A stretch of DNA of 64,000 bases from Luteolibacter sp. SL250 (lineage in GTDB: Bacteria; Verrucomicrobiota; Verrucomicrobiia; Verrucomicrobiales; Akkermansiaceae). The notes under the pieces are model-generated. The model had not been told where the DNA came from. It was given only the letters and a program-made list of their open reading frames with translations, and ran no database searches. Positions within the stretch are counted from its first letter, which is position 1; each line of letters begins with the position of its first letter. Location of the stretch: NCBI RefSeq assembly GCF_026625605.1, contig NZ_CP113054.1:2480001-2544000 (forward strand), in the 5' to 3' direction. The position numbers and the translations under genes are program-made. Shown here in pieces: positions 47,426-56,034 of the stretch.

Positions 47426-47443
47426 TGTTGAAGCTGGGGATTT

Positions 47444-48085
47444 TCAGCGTCTGCGGCGGAGGAACAGCGTGGACACTCCCAGAAGGGAAAGCAGGCTGCT
47501 GCCCGGCTCAGGGACGGAGTTCACGATGACATTGACCGAGAGGGTATTGGTCAGCGGATCACCCAGCCCTTCGTTCACCTCAAACAACGTGGCCGAATAC
47601 CATCCTGCCGTAGGAACGGAAAGCTCTGCGGACGGATCCACGGCGAATCCTCCAGAGATTTCCACGAAGTTTTCGGAGGTAAGGGTCAGGCGGTCCGGTG
47701 TGAAAGAGAATACGATCGCGAGATCGCCATCCGTCGGGGAGCCTATCATGTTGAATTTGACCGCCATCGGCCCGTCAAAGCTCACACCCGAGCCCGATAC
47801 GGAAAACAATCCGGGGTTGCTTCCCGATCCTTCCACAAACTCTTCAGCCGTGTTCCCCACATAGAGATCCTCCAGGACGAGTCCGGCGCTCCGGAATTCA
47901 CCCGACGTTCTGGATAGGAATCCAAAAGGCTCGGTGATGCTGATGTGGGTGACCACTCCGGCATCCACGGTGAACACCATGGTGGCACTGCTGGCGGCCT
48001 GGCTTTCAATGGTGGAAAGCCCGAAAAGGGCGGATGCCGCTGCAATCGCCACGGCGCAATTCAATTTATTGGTAAGGGACTTCAT
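47444..48085 (-). CDS. PEP-CTERM sorting-domain exported protein
   Basis: 213 residues. Signal peptide (LNCAVAIAAASALFGLSTIE). Mature part is a beta-rich sequence without enzymatic motifs (MVFTVDAGVVTHISITEPFG, VFSFTPDRLTLTSENFVEIS). C-terminal anchor: VPEPGSSLLSLLGVSTLFL followed by RRRR. Own terminator. The 193-bp divergent region to the next gene contains TTACGC-GATT-GCGTAA. Confidence 0.87.
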   Translation of the reverse strand: MKSLTNKLNCAVAIAAASALFGLSTIESQAASSATMVFTVDAGVVTHISITEPFGFLSRTSGEFRSAGLVLEDLYVGNTAEEFVEGSGSNPGLFSVSGSGVSFDGPMAVKFNMIGSPTDGDLAIVFSFTPDRLTLTSENFVEISGGFAVDPSAELSVPTAGWYSATLFEVNEGLGDPLTNTLSVNVIVNSVPEPGSSLLSLLGVSTLFLRRRR

Positions 48086-48143
48086 GTAAGGGGCGGCCGG
48101 TCTACGGGGGGCTCACACATGCCGCAAGGAGAACGCGGCTTTG

Positions 48144-48159
48144 TTACGCGATTGCGTAA
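48144..48159. promoter_or_regulatory. inverted repeat TTACGC-N4-GCGTAA in divergent promoter region
   Basis: Perfect 6-bp arms spaced by GATT, 59 nt from the start of the PEP-CTERM gene and 120 nt from the YCII gene. Dyad size suits a dimeric repressor; no T-run. Confidence 0.35.
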
Positions 48160-48278
48160 GATCAACCTCTGCGAAGTCCGCGAAAGTGCCTGCCAGATCG
48201 TGCACTGTTAGATTCATGGAAGCCCGTGGCTCTCCTTGGCATGCCGGGCCTGCCTCTGGTAGAAAAGCAATCGATTCC

Positions 48279-48674
48279 ATGAAACACGACCACCAGAACG
48301 CCTATCTGCTCCTGTTCCGCGGCACCGACTGGCATCGCGGCCTTTCCATCGATGAAGTCCGCGATGTCATGTCCCGCTGGGAGGCCTGGTATGGCGGTGT
48401 GGTGGAGGCGGGGAACATGATCGCAGCCAGCCCTTTGGAGAACGAGGGCAAGCTGGTGTCCGGAAAGAACAAGGAGGTGGCAGATGGCCCCTTCGCGGAG
48501 TCGAAGGAAACCGTCGGTGGCTTCTTCATGGTGAATGCAGCCTCGATGGAGGAGGCGGTGGAACTTGCGAAGGCATGCCCGGCCCTGCCCTACGGCCTGA
48601 CCGTGGAGGTGAGACCCGCGGCGGATGTCTGCCCGTCTTCACGCGTTGCCAGCGCGGCGCATGGCACTACCTGA
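48279..48674 (+). CDS. YCII-related (DGPF) domain protein
   Basis: 131 residues, start at 48279. YCII-like ferredoxin fold: NAYLLLFRGTDWHRGLSIDE, MSRWEAWYGGVVEAGNMIAA, and the hallmark ADGPFAESKETVGGFFMVNA followed by SMEEAVELAKACPAL. Family members are often encoded near ECF sigma factors; none is visible here. Probably cytoplasmic; function unknown. The C-terminal about 20 residues (Cys-Pro-Ser...) look extra to the domain. Confidence 0.88.
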   Translation: MKHDHQNAYLLLFRGTDWHRGLSIDEVRDVMSRWEAWYGGVVEAGNMIAASPLENEGKLVSGKNKEVADGPFAESKETVGGFFMVNAASMEEAVELAKACPALPYGLTVEVRPAADVCPSSRVASAAHGTT

Positions 48675-48729
48675 GAAATGGCGGGGATCTTCCGTTTGAT
48701 CATCCCGCATTCACAGCGGAGGGTGTCAG

Positions 48730-49236
48730 ATGGATAAAACCGAAAATCTCGTATCGGCGGAAGCGGTGTTGAAGCTCCGCGACCTGACCACCCACTGTCC
48801 GACCTGCATGTTCGGCACGGACCTCACCGCCACTCCCATGCATGTGTGCCCCATGCACACCCAGCAGGTGGACGATGCCGGCAGCCTCTGGTTTTTCAGC
48901 GGGCTGGACAGCGAGCACGTGGGCCACATCCGCGCCGGATCCCAGGTGCAACTCATCTACAGCAATCCCTCGAAATATGAATTCCTCACCGTCTTCGGCG
49001 ATGCCGAGATCGTGGATGATCCCGCGAAGGTGGAGGAACTCTGGAAACCGCTGGTGAAGGCATGGTTCCCGGAAGGGAAGGAAGATCCGAATCTCACCCT
49101 GATCCGCGTCGATCCGCTGAAGGCCCACTACTGGGACACCAAGGACGGAAAACTCGTCGTCCTGGCGAAGATACTCGTCGGCACCGTGACCGGAAAGGTG
49201 GAGGACGGTGGCGTGCAGGGTGACCTGAGGGTCTAG
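48730..49236 (+). CDS. pyridoxamine 5'-phosphate oxidase-fold protein (general stress protein 26-like)
   Basis: 168 residues. FMN/F420-binding split-barrel: LRDLTTHCPTCMFGTDLTAT, AGSLWFFSGLDSEHVGHIRA, VQLIYSNPSKYEFLTVFGDA, and VEELWKPLVKAWFPEGKEDP..LTLIRVDPLKAHYWD, which are typical of the YdaG/GSP26 group. Usually starts with PMHV-like substrate contact; here the region includes four Cys and TPMHVCPMHT. Lies between a YCII gene and trpS. Confidence 0.87.
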   Translation: MDKTENLVSAEAVLKLRDLTTHCPTCMFGTDLTATPMHVCPMHTQQVDDAGSLWFFSGLDSEHVGHIRAGSQVQLIYSNPSKYEFLTVFGDAEIVDDPAKVEELWKPLVKAWFPEGKEDPNLTLIRVDPLKAHYWDTKDGKLVVLAKILVGTVTGKVEDGGVQGDLRV

Positions 49237-49283
49237 CACCCGTGCTTGACCGTCCGCGGGGGTAGAAAGCATGCTCCCGCCGC

Positions 49284-50249
49284 ATGAGAATTTTGACGGG
49301 ACTGCAGCCGAGCGGAAAGCTCCATGTCGGGAATTATTTCGGCGCCATGGAGCCTGCGGTGCGTCTGCAGGATGAAGGGGAGACATTCTATTTCATCGCG
49401 GACTACCACGCGATGACCTCCACGCAGAATGCTGAGGAGTTGCGGAAGAACGTCCGGGAGCTGGCCATCGACTTCCTGGCCTGCGGGCTGGATCCGGAGC
49501 GCGCGGTGTTTTTCCGCCAGAGCGCGGTACCGGAGGTGAACGAGCTGGCCTGGCTGCTTTCCACCGTCTCGCCGATGAGTCTGCTGGAGAAATGCCACTC
49601 CTACAAAGACAAGATCGCCAATGGCATCCACCCGAACCACGCCCTCTTCGCCTACCCGGTGCTGATGGCGGCGGACATCCTTCTTTACGATTCCAACCGC
49701 GTGCCTGTCGGCAAAGACCAGAAGCAGCACCTGGAAGTCACCCGCGATCTCGTCGGCAAGTTCAATGAAATCTATGGTGAAGGCATCCTCACCCTGCCGG
49801 AGCCGATCATCCGGGAGGAAACGGGCGTCATCCTCGGCCTCGACGGGCGGAAGATGAGCAAGAGCTACGGCAACACGCTGCCGATCTTCGGCGAAGAGAA
49901 GCCGACCAAGAAGCTCATCATGCGCATCGTCACGGACTCGACCCCGGTCGAGGAGCCGAAGCCGACGGAAAACTCCACCATCCTCGCCCTCTACAAGCTG
50001 TTCGCCAGTGAGGCGGACTACGCCACCATGATCGCGGACCATGAGAAAGGCGGCTGCGGCTACGGCGACCTGAAGAAGCGGCTGGCGGAGGCGTATTGGG
50101 ACTACTTCGCGCCGATGCGCGCGCGCCGTGAGGAGATCGTGGCCGATCCCGGATATGTCGATTCCGTGCTGGCGAAAGGTGCGGAGCGCGCCCGCGGGGA
50201 AGCCTCCAGGGTGCTCGCCCGTGTCCGCTCGGCCACCGGCTTGCGCTGA
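49284..50249 (+). CDS. trpS: tryptophanyl-tRNA synthetase
   Basis: 321 residues, typical of the short bacterial form. Class Ic synthetase charging tRNA-Trp. HIGH-type motif PSGKLHVGNYFG at residues 9-20, KMSKS at 190-194, HALFAYPVLMAADILLYD and VPVGKDQKQHLEVTRDL in the Rossmann domain. A possible short-leader promoter precedes the ATG (TTGACC at 49244-49249, 17-nt spacer, weak -10). Not linked to trpE/trpG. Confidence 0.96.
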   Translation: MRILTGLQPSGKLHVGNYFGAMEPAVRLQDEGETFYFIADYHAMTSTQNAEELRKNVRELAIDFLACGLDPERAVFFRQSAVPEVNELAWLLSTVSPMSLLEKCHSYKDKIANGIHPNHALFAYPVLMAADILLYDSNRVPVGKDQKQHLEVTRDLVGKFNEIYGEGILTLPEPIIREETGVILGLDGRKMSKSYGNTLPIFGEEKPTKKLIMRIVTDSTPVEEPKPTENSTILALYKLFASEADYATMIADHEKGGCGYGDLKKRLAEAYWDYFAPMRARREEIVADPGYVDSVLAKGAERARGEASRVLARVRSATGLR

Positions 50250-50277
50250 GCCGCCTTGGGGTTAGATTTCCCGGGCT

Positions 50278-50814
50278 ATGCCCAAACATGTCCTTTGCGT
50301 CATCACGGATGGTTTCGAGGAGATCGAGACCATCACGCCCGTGGATCTCCTGCGCCGCGCGGAGGTGCAGGTGCTCATCGCCGGCCTCCGGCCCGGTCCC
50401 GTCACCGGCCGCAGTGGCATCCGCCTGGTGCCGGATGTGGCGCTGGAGGAGGTGACGCCGGAGGCGTTCGACCTGCTGCTCATCCCCGGCGGTCCGGGGG
50501 TGAAGGAACTGCGCGCCGATGGCCGCGTGGCCGCGCTCGCAAAGGAGTTCCATGACGGCGGGAAAAAGATCGCCGCCATCTGTGCCGCGCCGCTGGTCCT
50601 TCATGATGCGGGCCTGCTGGATGGCCGCCGTTTCACCTCCCATTCCAGCACCTGGGAAGAACTGCCCGATGCCGAGGATGAGCGCGTGGTGGAGGACGGC
50701 CTGCTGATCACGTCCCGTGGAGCGGGCACCGCCCTGGACTTCGGCTTTGCCTTGGTCGAATACCTGGCCGGAGAGGCCGCGGTGGATGAAGTGTCCGAAG
50801 CCATCATGGCGTAG
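50278..50814 (+). CDS. DJ-1/PfpI family protein (YajL-like)
   Basis: 178 residues. Flavodoxin-like DJ-1 fold: ALCVITDGFEEIETITPVDL-type start (Glu in FEEIE), LLLIPGGPGVKELRADGRVA, nucleophile Cys in IAAICAAPLVLHDAGLL, VVEDGLLITSRGAGTALDFG. Bacterial YajL/DJ-1 members are linked to protection from oxidative or carbonyl damage; the exact activity is not known. 28 nt after trpS. Confidence 0.92.
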   Translation: MPKHVLCVITDGFEEIETITPVDLLRRAEVQVLIAGLRPGPVTGRSGIRLVPDVALEEVTPEAFDLLLIPGGPGVKELRADGRVAALAKEFHDGGKKIAAICAAPLVLHDAGLLDGRRFTSHSSTWEELPDAEDERVVEDGLLITSRGAGTALDFGFALVEYLAGEAAVDEVSEAIMA

Positions 50815-50874
50815 GAGCACATCAGTTCCTGCAACTCATAACTCCCGCACCATCCATAACCTGGGACATCCCGT

Positions 50875-50894
50875 CAAAACATCGCGATGTTTTG
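50875..50894. promoter_or_regulatory. perfect 20-bp palindrome upstream of lemA
   Basis: CAAAACATCGCGATGTTTTG, 41 nt before the lemA ATG and 60 nt after the previous stop. AT-rich arms with a CGCG centre in otherwise GC-rich DNA. Could be an operator for the lemA-M48 operon; a loop-free palindrome makes a terminator less likely. Confidence 0.5.
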
Positions 50895-50935
50895 GAATAG
50901 GCGGAACGTCACATAGGGTCTAACATCACGGCCTT

Positions 50936-51538
50936 ATGTCCATGATGGTCCTTGTCATTACCTGCGGTTTGGTCGGCTTCGTCGTCCTGTTGGGACTGTT
51001 CGTCGTCGCGAAGTACAACGGCCTTGTCCGTGCCCGCAACTTCTACCGGAACGCGTTCTCCCAGATCGATGTCCAGTTGAAGCGCCGCCATGACCTCATC
51101 CCGAACCTGGTGGAAACGGCAAAGGCCTATCTCAGCCATGAGCGGGAAACGCTTGAGGCTGTCATCGCCGCGCGGAACTCCGCGGAGAGCGCGCGCTCCG
51201 TCGCCGCGGCGGATCCTTCGAATGCCATCGCCATCAAGCAGCTCGCCGGTGCGGAGGGCAGCCTGGGAGGCACGCTTGGTCGCCTGTTCGCCTTGTCCGA
51301 GGCATACCCCGACCTGAAGGCGAACCAAAACATGGCCCAGCTCACCGAGGAACTCACCTCCACGGAAAACAAGATCTCTTTCGCCCGGCAATCCTACAAC
51401 GATTCCGTGATGGGCTATAACAACCAGCGCGAGGTGTTCCCGACGAACATCGTGGCGGGCATGTTCAACTTCGGTCCGGCAGCGTTGTTCGAGCTTTCCG
51501 AAGCGAAGGAAAGGGAACCGGTGAAGGTCCAGTTCTGA
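50936..51538 (+). CDS. lemA: LemA family membrane protein
   Basis: 200 residues. N-terminal transmembrane segment (LVITCGLVGFVVLLGLFVVA), then the four-helix LemA domain: YNGLVRARNFYRNAFSQIDV, LKRRHDLIPNLVETAKAYLS, AEGSLGGTLGRLFALSEAYP, ELTSTENKISFARQSYNDSV, YNNQREVFPTNIVAGMF. LemA proteins commonly pair with membrane M48 proteases, as here: the protease begins 10 nt downstream. Confidence 0.93.
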   Translation: MSMMVLVITCGLVGFVVLLGLFVVAKYNGLVRARNFYRNAFSQIDVQLKRRHDLIPNLVETAKAYLSHERETLEAVIAARNSAESARSVAAADPSNAIAIKQLAGAEGSLGGTLGRLFALSEAYPDLKANQNMAQLTEELTSTENKISFARQSYNDSVMGYNNQREVFPTNIVAGMFNFGPAALFELSEAKEREPVKVQF

Positions 51539-51548
51539 TCTTCCGGCG

Positions 51549-53438
51549 ATGGACTTTTTCGCCTCGCAGGACCGTGCCCGCCGTTCCAGCCGCCTGCTGG
51601 TCTGGTGGTTCATCCTCTGTGTCATCGCGGTTGTTCTGGTGATCTACACCGCCCTCCGCTTCGTCCTGCCGTTCTGGTTTTCGGACACCTTCGAGGGGGC
51701 GTTTTTACAAGGCTCCTGGTGGCATGGGGACATGGCCGGGGTGGTCTTTCCGGCAGTGGGCGGAACCATCATCCTCGGCAGCATCTGGAAGCTGAACGAA
51801 CTCGCCGCCGGCGGGGCCGTGGTGGCGCGCTCACTGGGAGGGCGGCTCGTCCCGCGGTCGTCGGCGGAGCCTCTGGAGCGCCGCCTGATCAACGTGGTGG
51901 ATGAGATGGCCATCGCCTCCGGGCTGCCATCCCCGGAGATCTGGTTGCTGGAGGAGGAGTCCGGCATCAACGCCTTCGCCGCCGGGACGGATCCGGGAAA
52001 TGCGGTCATCGGCGTGACCACCGGTTGTCTGGAGAAGCTCAGCCGCGACGAACTCCAGGGCGTGGTGGCCCATGAGTTCAGCCACATCCTGAATGGCGAC
52101 ATGAGACTCAACCAGCGGCTCACGGGCTGGATCTTCGGCCTGCTCATGATCTCGCTCATCGGCAGGTTCCTGCTGGAATGCATGCGCGACAGCCGCTCCA
52201 GCCGGAGTTCCGGAAAGAAGGGCGATCCGCGCGCGCTCATCGCCATGGTGGGTGGCATTCTGTGGCTGGTCGGCAGTGCGGGCGTGTTCTGCTCCCGCCT
52301 GCTGCAGGCGGCCGTCTCCCGGGAGCGGGAGTATCTGGCGGATGCGGCGGCGGTCCAGTTCACGCGGAATCCCGCCGGTCTGGCCGGTGCGTTGAAGAAA
52401 ATCGGTGGAATGGATGAAAGCGCTGCCATCCACGCGCCCGCGGTCATGGAGGTGCGGCACCTGTTCTTCGCGGGAACTGCAACCGGCCTCGCTGATGTTT
52501 TTCTCCGGACCCACCCGCCGCTGGAGCGGCGCATCCGTGCGCTGGAACCCCACTGGGATGGGAAAATGGAGCGCACCACCGCATCCCGGGAAAAACCCAC
52601 GCCGCGCCGCAGGAAGCCCGGAAATCTGGTGATGGAGCCCGTTTTCATCAACGATCCGGGGAACTCCTCCAACCTCCATGTCGAGGTGGGCGACGCCATC
52701 CTCGGCAGCCTCCACGGGAAAGGCCTGCGTCTCCAGACGAAGGAGGATGCGAAGTACCTGGTGCTGGCCCTGCTGCTCGGCCAGAACGCGGACACCCGTG
52801 CCTTCCACCGCACCCCGGGGCTGCACGAGGAAGACATCCTGGCCGGCGCGCGGACCTGGGCGGACCGTCTGCAGGCATGCCCAGCCGTGGAACGGATGGC
52901 GCTGATGGATCTTTCCCTGCCATTCCTCCGGAGGATGACCCGCCCGGAAGCCCGCCATTTCATCGACCTGACGGTGGAGATCATGAGAGCGGACGGCCGC
53001 ATCAGCGTGTTCGAGTTCATGCTGCAGAAAGTGATCGAGCGGCAGGTCGCGATCAGCGTCGGCCTGAGGAGGGCGTCCATCGTCCGCTACCGGGGCATCG
53101 CGGATGTGCGGGAACAGGTGACGGAGCTGTTGGGTGTCTTTGCGTCCATCATGGGAGGAAACCGTTCGTGGGGGGATCATGTGAAGGCGGAGTTCCGGCA
53201 GCATCTCGGCCGGGACCTGCCGGAGCAGCAGATGATCAGCGGGTTCGATCCTCCATCATTGTCCCTGGTCCTGCAGGAACTGGATGCCCTGCCACAGTTG
53301 GCGAAAGTCCAGATGCTCAGGCTCTGTGGTCTGGTGGTCATGCGGGACGGAAGGCTGGGGGAACAGGAAAGCGAGCTGCTCCGTGCCACCGCGGAGGCGG
53401 TCGGAGCGCCGGTGCCGCCCTTCGCCCGGATCGTCTAG
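51549..53438 (+). CDS. membrane M48 family metalloprotease with TerB-like C-terminal domain
   Basis: 629 residues, about twice the length of HtpX. Two N-terminal transmembrane segments (about 18-42 and 62-80), HExxH zinc motif VVAHEFSHILNGD with His at 175 and 179, a further hydrophobic pair about 195-255 and the third zinc ligand region REREYLADAAAVQFT. From about residue 355 an added helical region of about 270 residues contains ADGRISVFEFMLQKVIERQV, a TerB-like acidic/helical pattern also seen in tellurite-resistance proteins. Likely membrane protein quality control together with LemA. Confidence 0.88.
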   Translation: MDFFASQDRARRSSRLLVWWFILCVIAVVLVIYTALRFVLPFWFSDTFEGAFLQGSWWHGDMAGVVFPAVGGTIILGSIWKLNELAAGGAVVARSLGGRLVPRSSAEPLERRLINVVDEMAIASGLPSPEIWLLEEESGINAFAAGTDPGNAVIGVTTGCLEKLSRDELQGVVAHEFSHILNGDMRLNQRLTGWIFGLLMISLIGRFLLECMRDSRSSRSSGKKGDPRALIAMVGGILWLVGSAGVFCSRLLQAAVSREREYLADAAAVQFTRNPAGLAGALKKIGGMDESAAIHAPAVMEVRHLFFAGTATGLADVFLRTHPPLERRIRALEPHWDGKMERTTASREKPTPRRRKPGNLVMEPVFINDPGNSSNLHVEVGDAILGSLHGKGLRLQTKEDAKYLVLALLLGQNADTRAFHRTPGLHEEDILAGARTWADRLQACPAVERMALMDLSLPFLRRMTRPEARHFIDLTVEIMRADGRISVFEFMLQKVIERQVAISVGLRRASIVRYRGIADVREQVTELLGVFASIMGGNRSWGDHVKAEFRQHLGRDLPEQQMISGFDPPSLSLVLQELDALPQLAKVQMLRLCGLVVMRDGRLGEQESELLRATAEAVGAPVPPFARIV

Positions 53439-53501
53439 CAGGATCCCGGGGCGATTTGAGCGCTTGCCTTCCTGGCCTTGCTCGGGGATGGTCCGCCCGC
53501 T

Positions 53502-54401
53502 GTGACATCGGAACTTCCGAAGAAGCCCTGGTGGCTTTTCCCCAACCTGCTGAGCCTGGATGCTCCGCTGGTGGCGGTGGCGTGGCTGGCTGTGTTCGCG
53601 AAGACATGGCGTCTGGTCTATCACCCGTGGGAGGCCTACGTCGCCCTGGGGCTGGTGGTCTGGGTCATCTACGTGGTGGACCGCCTGATCGATGCCTCCC
53701 TGCGGAAGGACACCCCGGAGCGGTGTGAGCCACGGCATTTCTTCCACTGGAAGTACCGGAAGGTGTTCGCCGCCTCAGCCGGCATTGCGGCGGTTACGGC
53801 GCTGTTCCTGGTCATCCGCTACATGCCGTATTCCATTTTCGGCTACCTGTTCGTGGCGGTGGTTCTCATCGGCGCGTTTTTCGGGCTGTCGCTCCTTTCC
53901 CAGGAGGATTCGAACGAGATCCCGTATCTGAAGAACATCCTGGCGGGATTGACCTTCGCCTACGGAGTGGGCTTGCTGGCCAGCGTCTATAACCAGTCCG
54001 CGGATTTCTACATGACCATGCGGTCCCGGGAGATGATCTGCTTCGCGGTGCTGTGCATCATGAATATCTCCGCCATCGACCTGTGGGAGCATGCGAACCG
54101 CAGCCAGGATAGGGAGGTCAAGGCGACGGATGAGCTGGCGCTGACCCTGCCGCTGGTGCTTCTGGGGCTGTCCGCCATCGTTTTTGCCTACCAGGCGAAT
54201 CCCCACCCGGAGGATGTCGTGGACTACGGCCTGGTCAGGCGTGCGTTTTTCTACGCCATCCTCACCGGCGCCGCCCTGCTGTATGTGCTGAACCGCACGC
54301 GCACCCGCTTCCACATGGACACGCTGCGGGTGCTGGCGGATGTGGCGCTGCTCATCCCGGTGCTGGTTTTCTTCGCATCCTCAAAAGAACCCCTCGGCTG
54401 A
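53502..54401 (+). CDS. polytopic membrane protein (UbiA-like)
   Basis: 299 residues from a GTG at 53502; a TTG at 53478 is also in frame. About eight hydrophobic segments. The motif VVDRLIDASLRKDTPERCEP after the second helix resembles, by eye, the first Asp-rich motif of the UbiA prenyltransferase superfamily, and SAIDLWEHANRSQDREVKAT the second, but conservation is poor, so the substrate cannot be assigned. Possible short-leader promoter upstream (TTGCCT at 53464-53469). Confidence 0.65.
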   Translation: MTSELPKKPWWLFPNLLSLDAPLVAVAWLAVFAKTWRLVYHPWEAYVALGLVVWVIYVVDRLIDASLRKDTPERCEPRHFFHWKYRKVFAASAGIAAVTALFLVIRYMPYSIFGYLFVAVVLIGAFFGLSLLSQEDSNEIPYLKNILAGLTFAYGVGLLASVYNQSADFYMTMRSREMICFAVLCIMNISAIDLWEHANRSQDREVKATDELALTLPLVLLGLSAIVFAYQANPHPEDVVDYGLVRRAFFYAILTGAALLYVLNRTRTRFHMDTLRVLADVALLIPVLVFFASSKEPLG

Positions 54402-54408
54402 TCCGTGC

Positions 54409-54437
54409 TTGCGGCGGTGGGACGGGCCATTTATTTT
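54409..54437 (+). promoter_or_regulatory. adk promoter with short leader
   Basis: TTGCGG (54409-54414), 17-nt spacer, TATTTT (54432-54437); only 11 nt to the ATG, similar geometry to serA. Confidence 0.4.
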
Positions 54438-54448
54438 CCGTTCCCTTC

Positions 54449-55081
54449 ATGTCACACCATCCGGATTCGAAAAAACCCGCCATCATCTTTCTGGGAGCCC
54501 CCGGCTCGGGAAAAGGCACCCAAGGCAAGGTGATGGGAAGCATCCCGCGGTTCTTCCACTGCGCCTGTGGTGATGTGTTCCGTTCGCTGGACACCCGCAC
54601 CGCGCTGGGCCAGCAGTTCGTCCACTACTCCAGCCGCGGCGAGCTGGTGCCGGATGAACTGACCATCGAGCTGTGGAAAGCCCAGATCGACAACCTGGCG
54701 GACACCCACAACTACAAGCCGGACATCGACATCCTCATCCTCGATGGCATTCCGCGCAATGTGGAGCAGGCCCGCATCCTGGAGCGCCATCTGGACGTCC
54801 TGCAGGTCTTTCACCTTTCCTGCCCGAATCGCAACGAACTGGCCCGCCGCATGCGCAAGCGGGCGCTCAAGGACAATCGCATCGACGACGCGAGCGACAA
54901 GGTCATCGACCAGCGCATCGCCACCTACGAAGCGGAGACCAAGCCGATCCTCGCTTTCTACCCGCAGGACCGCATCACGGACATCGACGCGACCCAGCCG
55001 CCGGTGAAGGTGCTGTCGGAGATCATCCAGAAAGTCCTCACGCTGCCGGAATACCAGGCGCTGGCCTCGAAGTCGGCCTGA
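54449..55081 (+). CDS. adk: adenylate kinase family nucleoside monophosphate kinase
   Basis: 210 residues. P-loop FLGAPGSGKGTQ (14-25), NMP-binding region CGDVFRSLDTRT, ILDGIPRNVEQARIL (normally DGFPR; Phe replaced by Ile), short LID with NRIDDASDKVIDQRIATYE and catalytic-type Arg residues RRMRKRALKDNR. The zinc-type LID is absent. Produces ADP from AMP and ATP if orthologous; a UMP/CMP preference cannot be excluded. First gene of a close unit with fmt (15 nt gap) and a P-loop kinase. Confidence 0.88.
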   Translation: MSHHPDSKKPAIIFLGAPGSGKGTQGKVMGSIPRFFHCACGDVFRSLDTRTALGQQFVHYSSRGELVPDELTIELWKAQIDNLADTHNYKPDIDILILDGIPRNVEQARILERHLDVLQVFHLSCPNRNELARRMRKRALKDNRIDDASDKVIDQRIATYEAETKPILAFYPQDRITDIDATQPPVKVLSEIIQKVLTLPEYQALASKSA

Positions 55082-55096
55082 TCCACTTTCTTCCCG

Positions 55097-56023
55097 ATGC
55101 GAGTCATCTTTGTAGCCACCGGCGACATCGCGCTGCCGTCCTTCCGCCATCTGCTGGCCCACGGTCCGAAGCCGCTGGCCCTCGTCACCCAGCCGGACAA
55201 GCCGGTGGGCCGCCACCAGGCGCTCACGCCACCTCGCATCAAGGTGGAGGCGCTGGAGGCGGGGCTGCCCGTGCTGCAACCGGACAACATCAGCTCCGCG
55301 GTGGAGGAAATGCGCGCGCTCGATCCGGAGGTGATCGTGGTCTTCGCCTACGGCCAGATCCTGCGGAAGGACGTGCTGAAGCTGCCGTCAAAGGCGATCA
55401 TCAACCTTCATGGTTCGCTTTTGCCACGGCACCGTGGTGCGTCCTGCGTACAGGCCGCCATCGACATGGGAGACAAGGAGTCCGGCATCGCGGCCATCCA
55501 CGTGGTGAAGAAGCTGGATGCGGGTGACGTGATTTTCGACAAGGCCATCCCGATCCAGCCGGACGAAACCGGTGGCACGCTCCACGACAAGCTCGCGGAT
55601 GTAGCGGCCGAAGTATTGGCGGAAACGCTCAAGCGGATCGGGGAGGGGACGGACACCCGCACGCCGCAGGACGACAGCTTTTCCAACTACGCGTCGAAGC
55701 TGGAGCGCGATGACGGCCGGATCGACTGGTCGATGACCGCTGATGCGCTGGAGCGGCGCATCCGTGCGTATGATCCATGGCCGGGGACTTTCACCACCGT
55801 CCAGGAAGATGGAAAGTGGAAGCGCCTCAAGGTGTTCCCGCCCGTGATCCCCGCGCCCGGCGGTGCGGAACTGGCGGAGGGATTCCAAGTTTCCGGCAAG
55901 AAGCTATTCGTTGCTTGTGGAGGCAAGGGCGCAGTCGAGTTGCTGAACGTCCAGCCGGAAGGCGGCAAGCGCATGACCGCCGAGCAATATCTCGCCGGGC
56001 GGAAGCCACAGGGATTCCAGTAA
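55097..56023 (+). CDS. fmt: methionyl-tRNA formyltransferase
   Basis: 308 residues, full length. Formylates initiator Met-tRNA from 10-formyl-THF. Rossmann start RVIFVATGDIALPSFRHLLA, loop TQPDKPVGR, catalytic NLHGSLLPRHRGAS (Asn/His/Ser) near residues 103-115, LDAGDVIFDKAIPI, C-terminal OB-like domain (GRIDWSMTADALERRIRAYD-PWPG). The RHRGAS segment differs slightly from the common KWRGAAPI. Co-transcribed with adk. Confidence 0.94.
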   Translation: MRVIFVATGDIALPSFRHLLAHGPKPLALVTQPDKPVGRHQALTPPRIKVEALEAGLPVLQPDNISSAVEEMRALDPEVIVVFAYGQILRKDVLKLPSKAIINLHGSLLPRHRGASCVQAAIDMGDKESGIAAIHVVKKLDAGDVIFDKAIPIQPDETGGTLHDKLADVAAEVLAETLKRIGEGTDTRTPQDDSFSNYASKLERDDGRIDWSMTADALERRIRAYDPWPGTFTTVQEDGKWKRLKVFPPVIPAPGGAELAEGFQVSGKKLFVACGGKGAVELLNVQPEGGKRMTAEQYLAGRKPQGFQ

Positions 56024-56034
56024 TCCGGACGGTC

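Noticed and set aside
51644..53204. two long minus-strand frames opposite the M48 protease
   Set aside because: Antisense shadows; the HExxH protein is on the plus strand.
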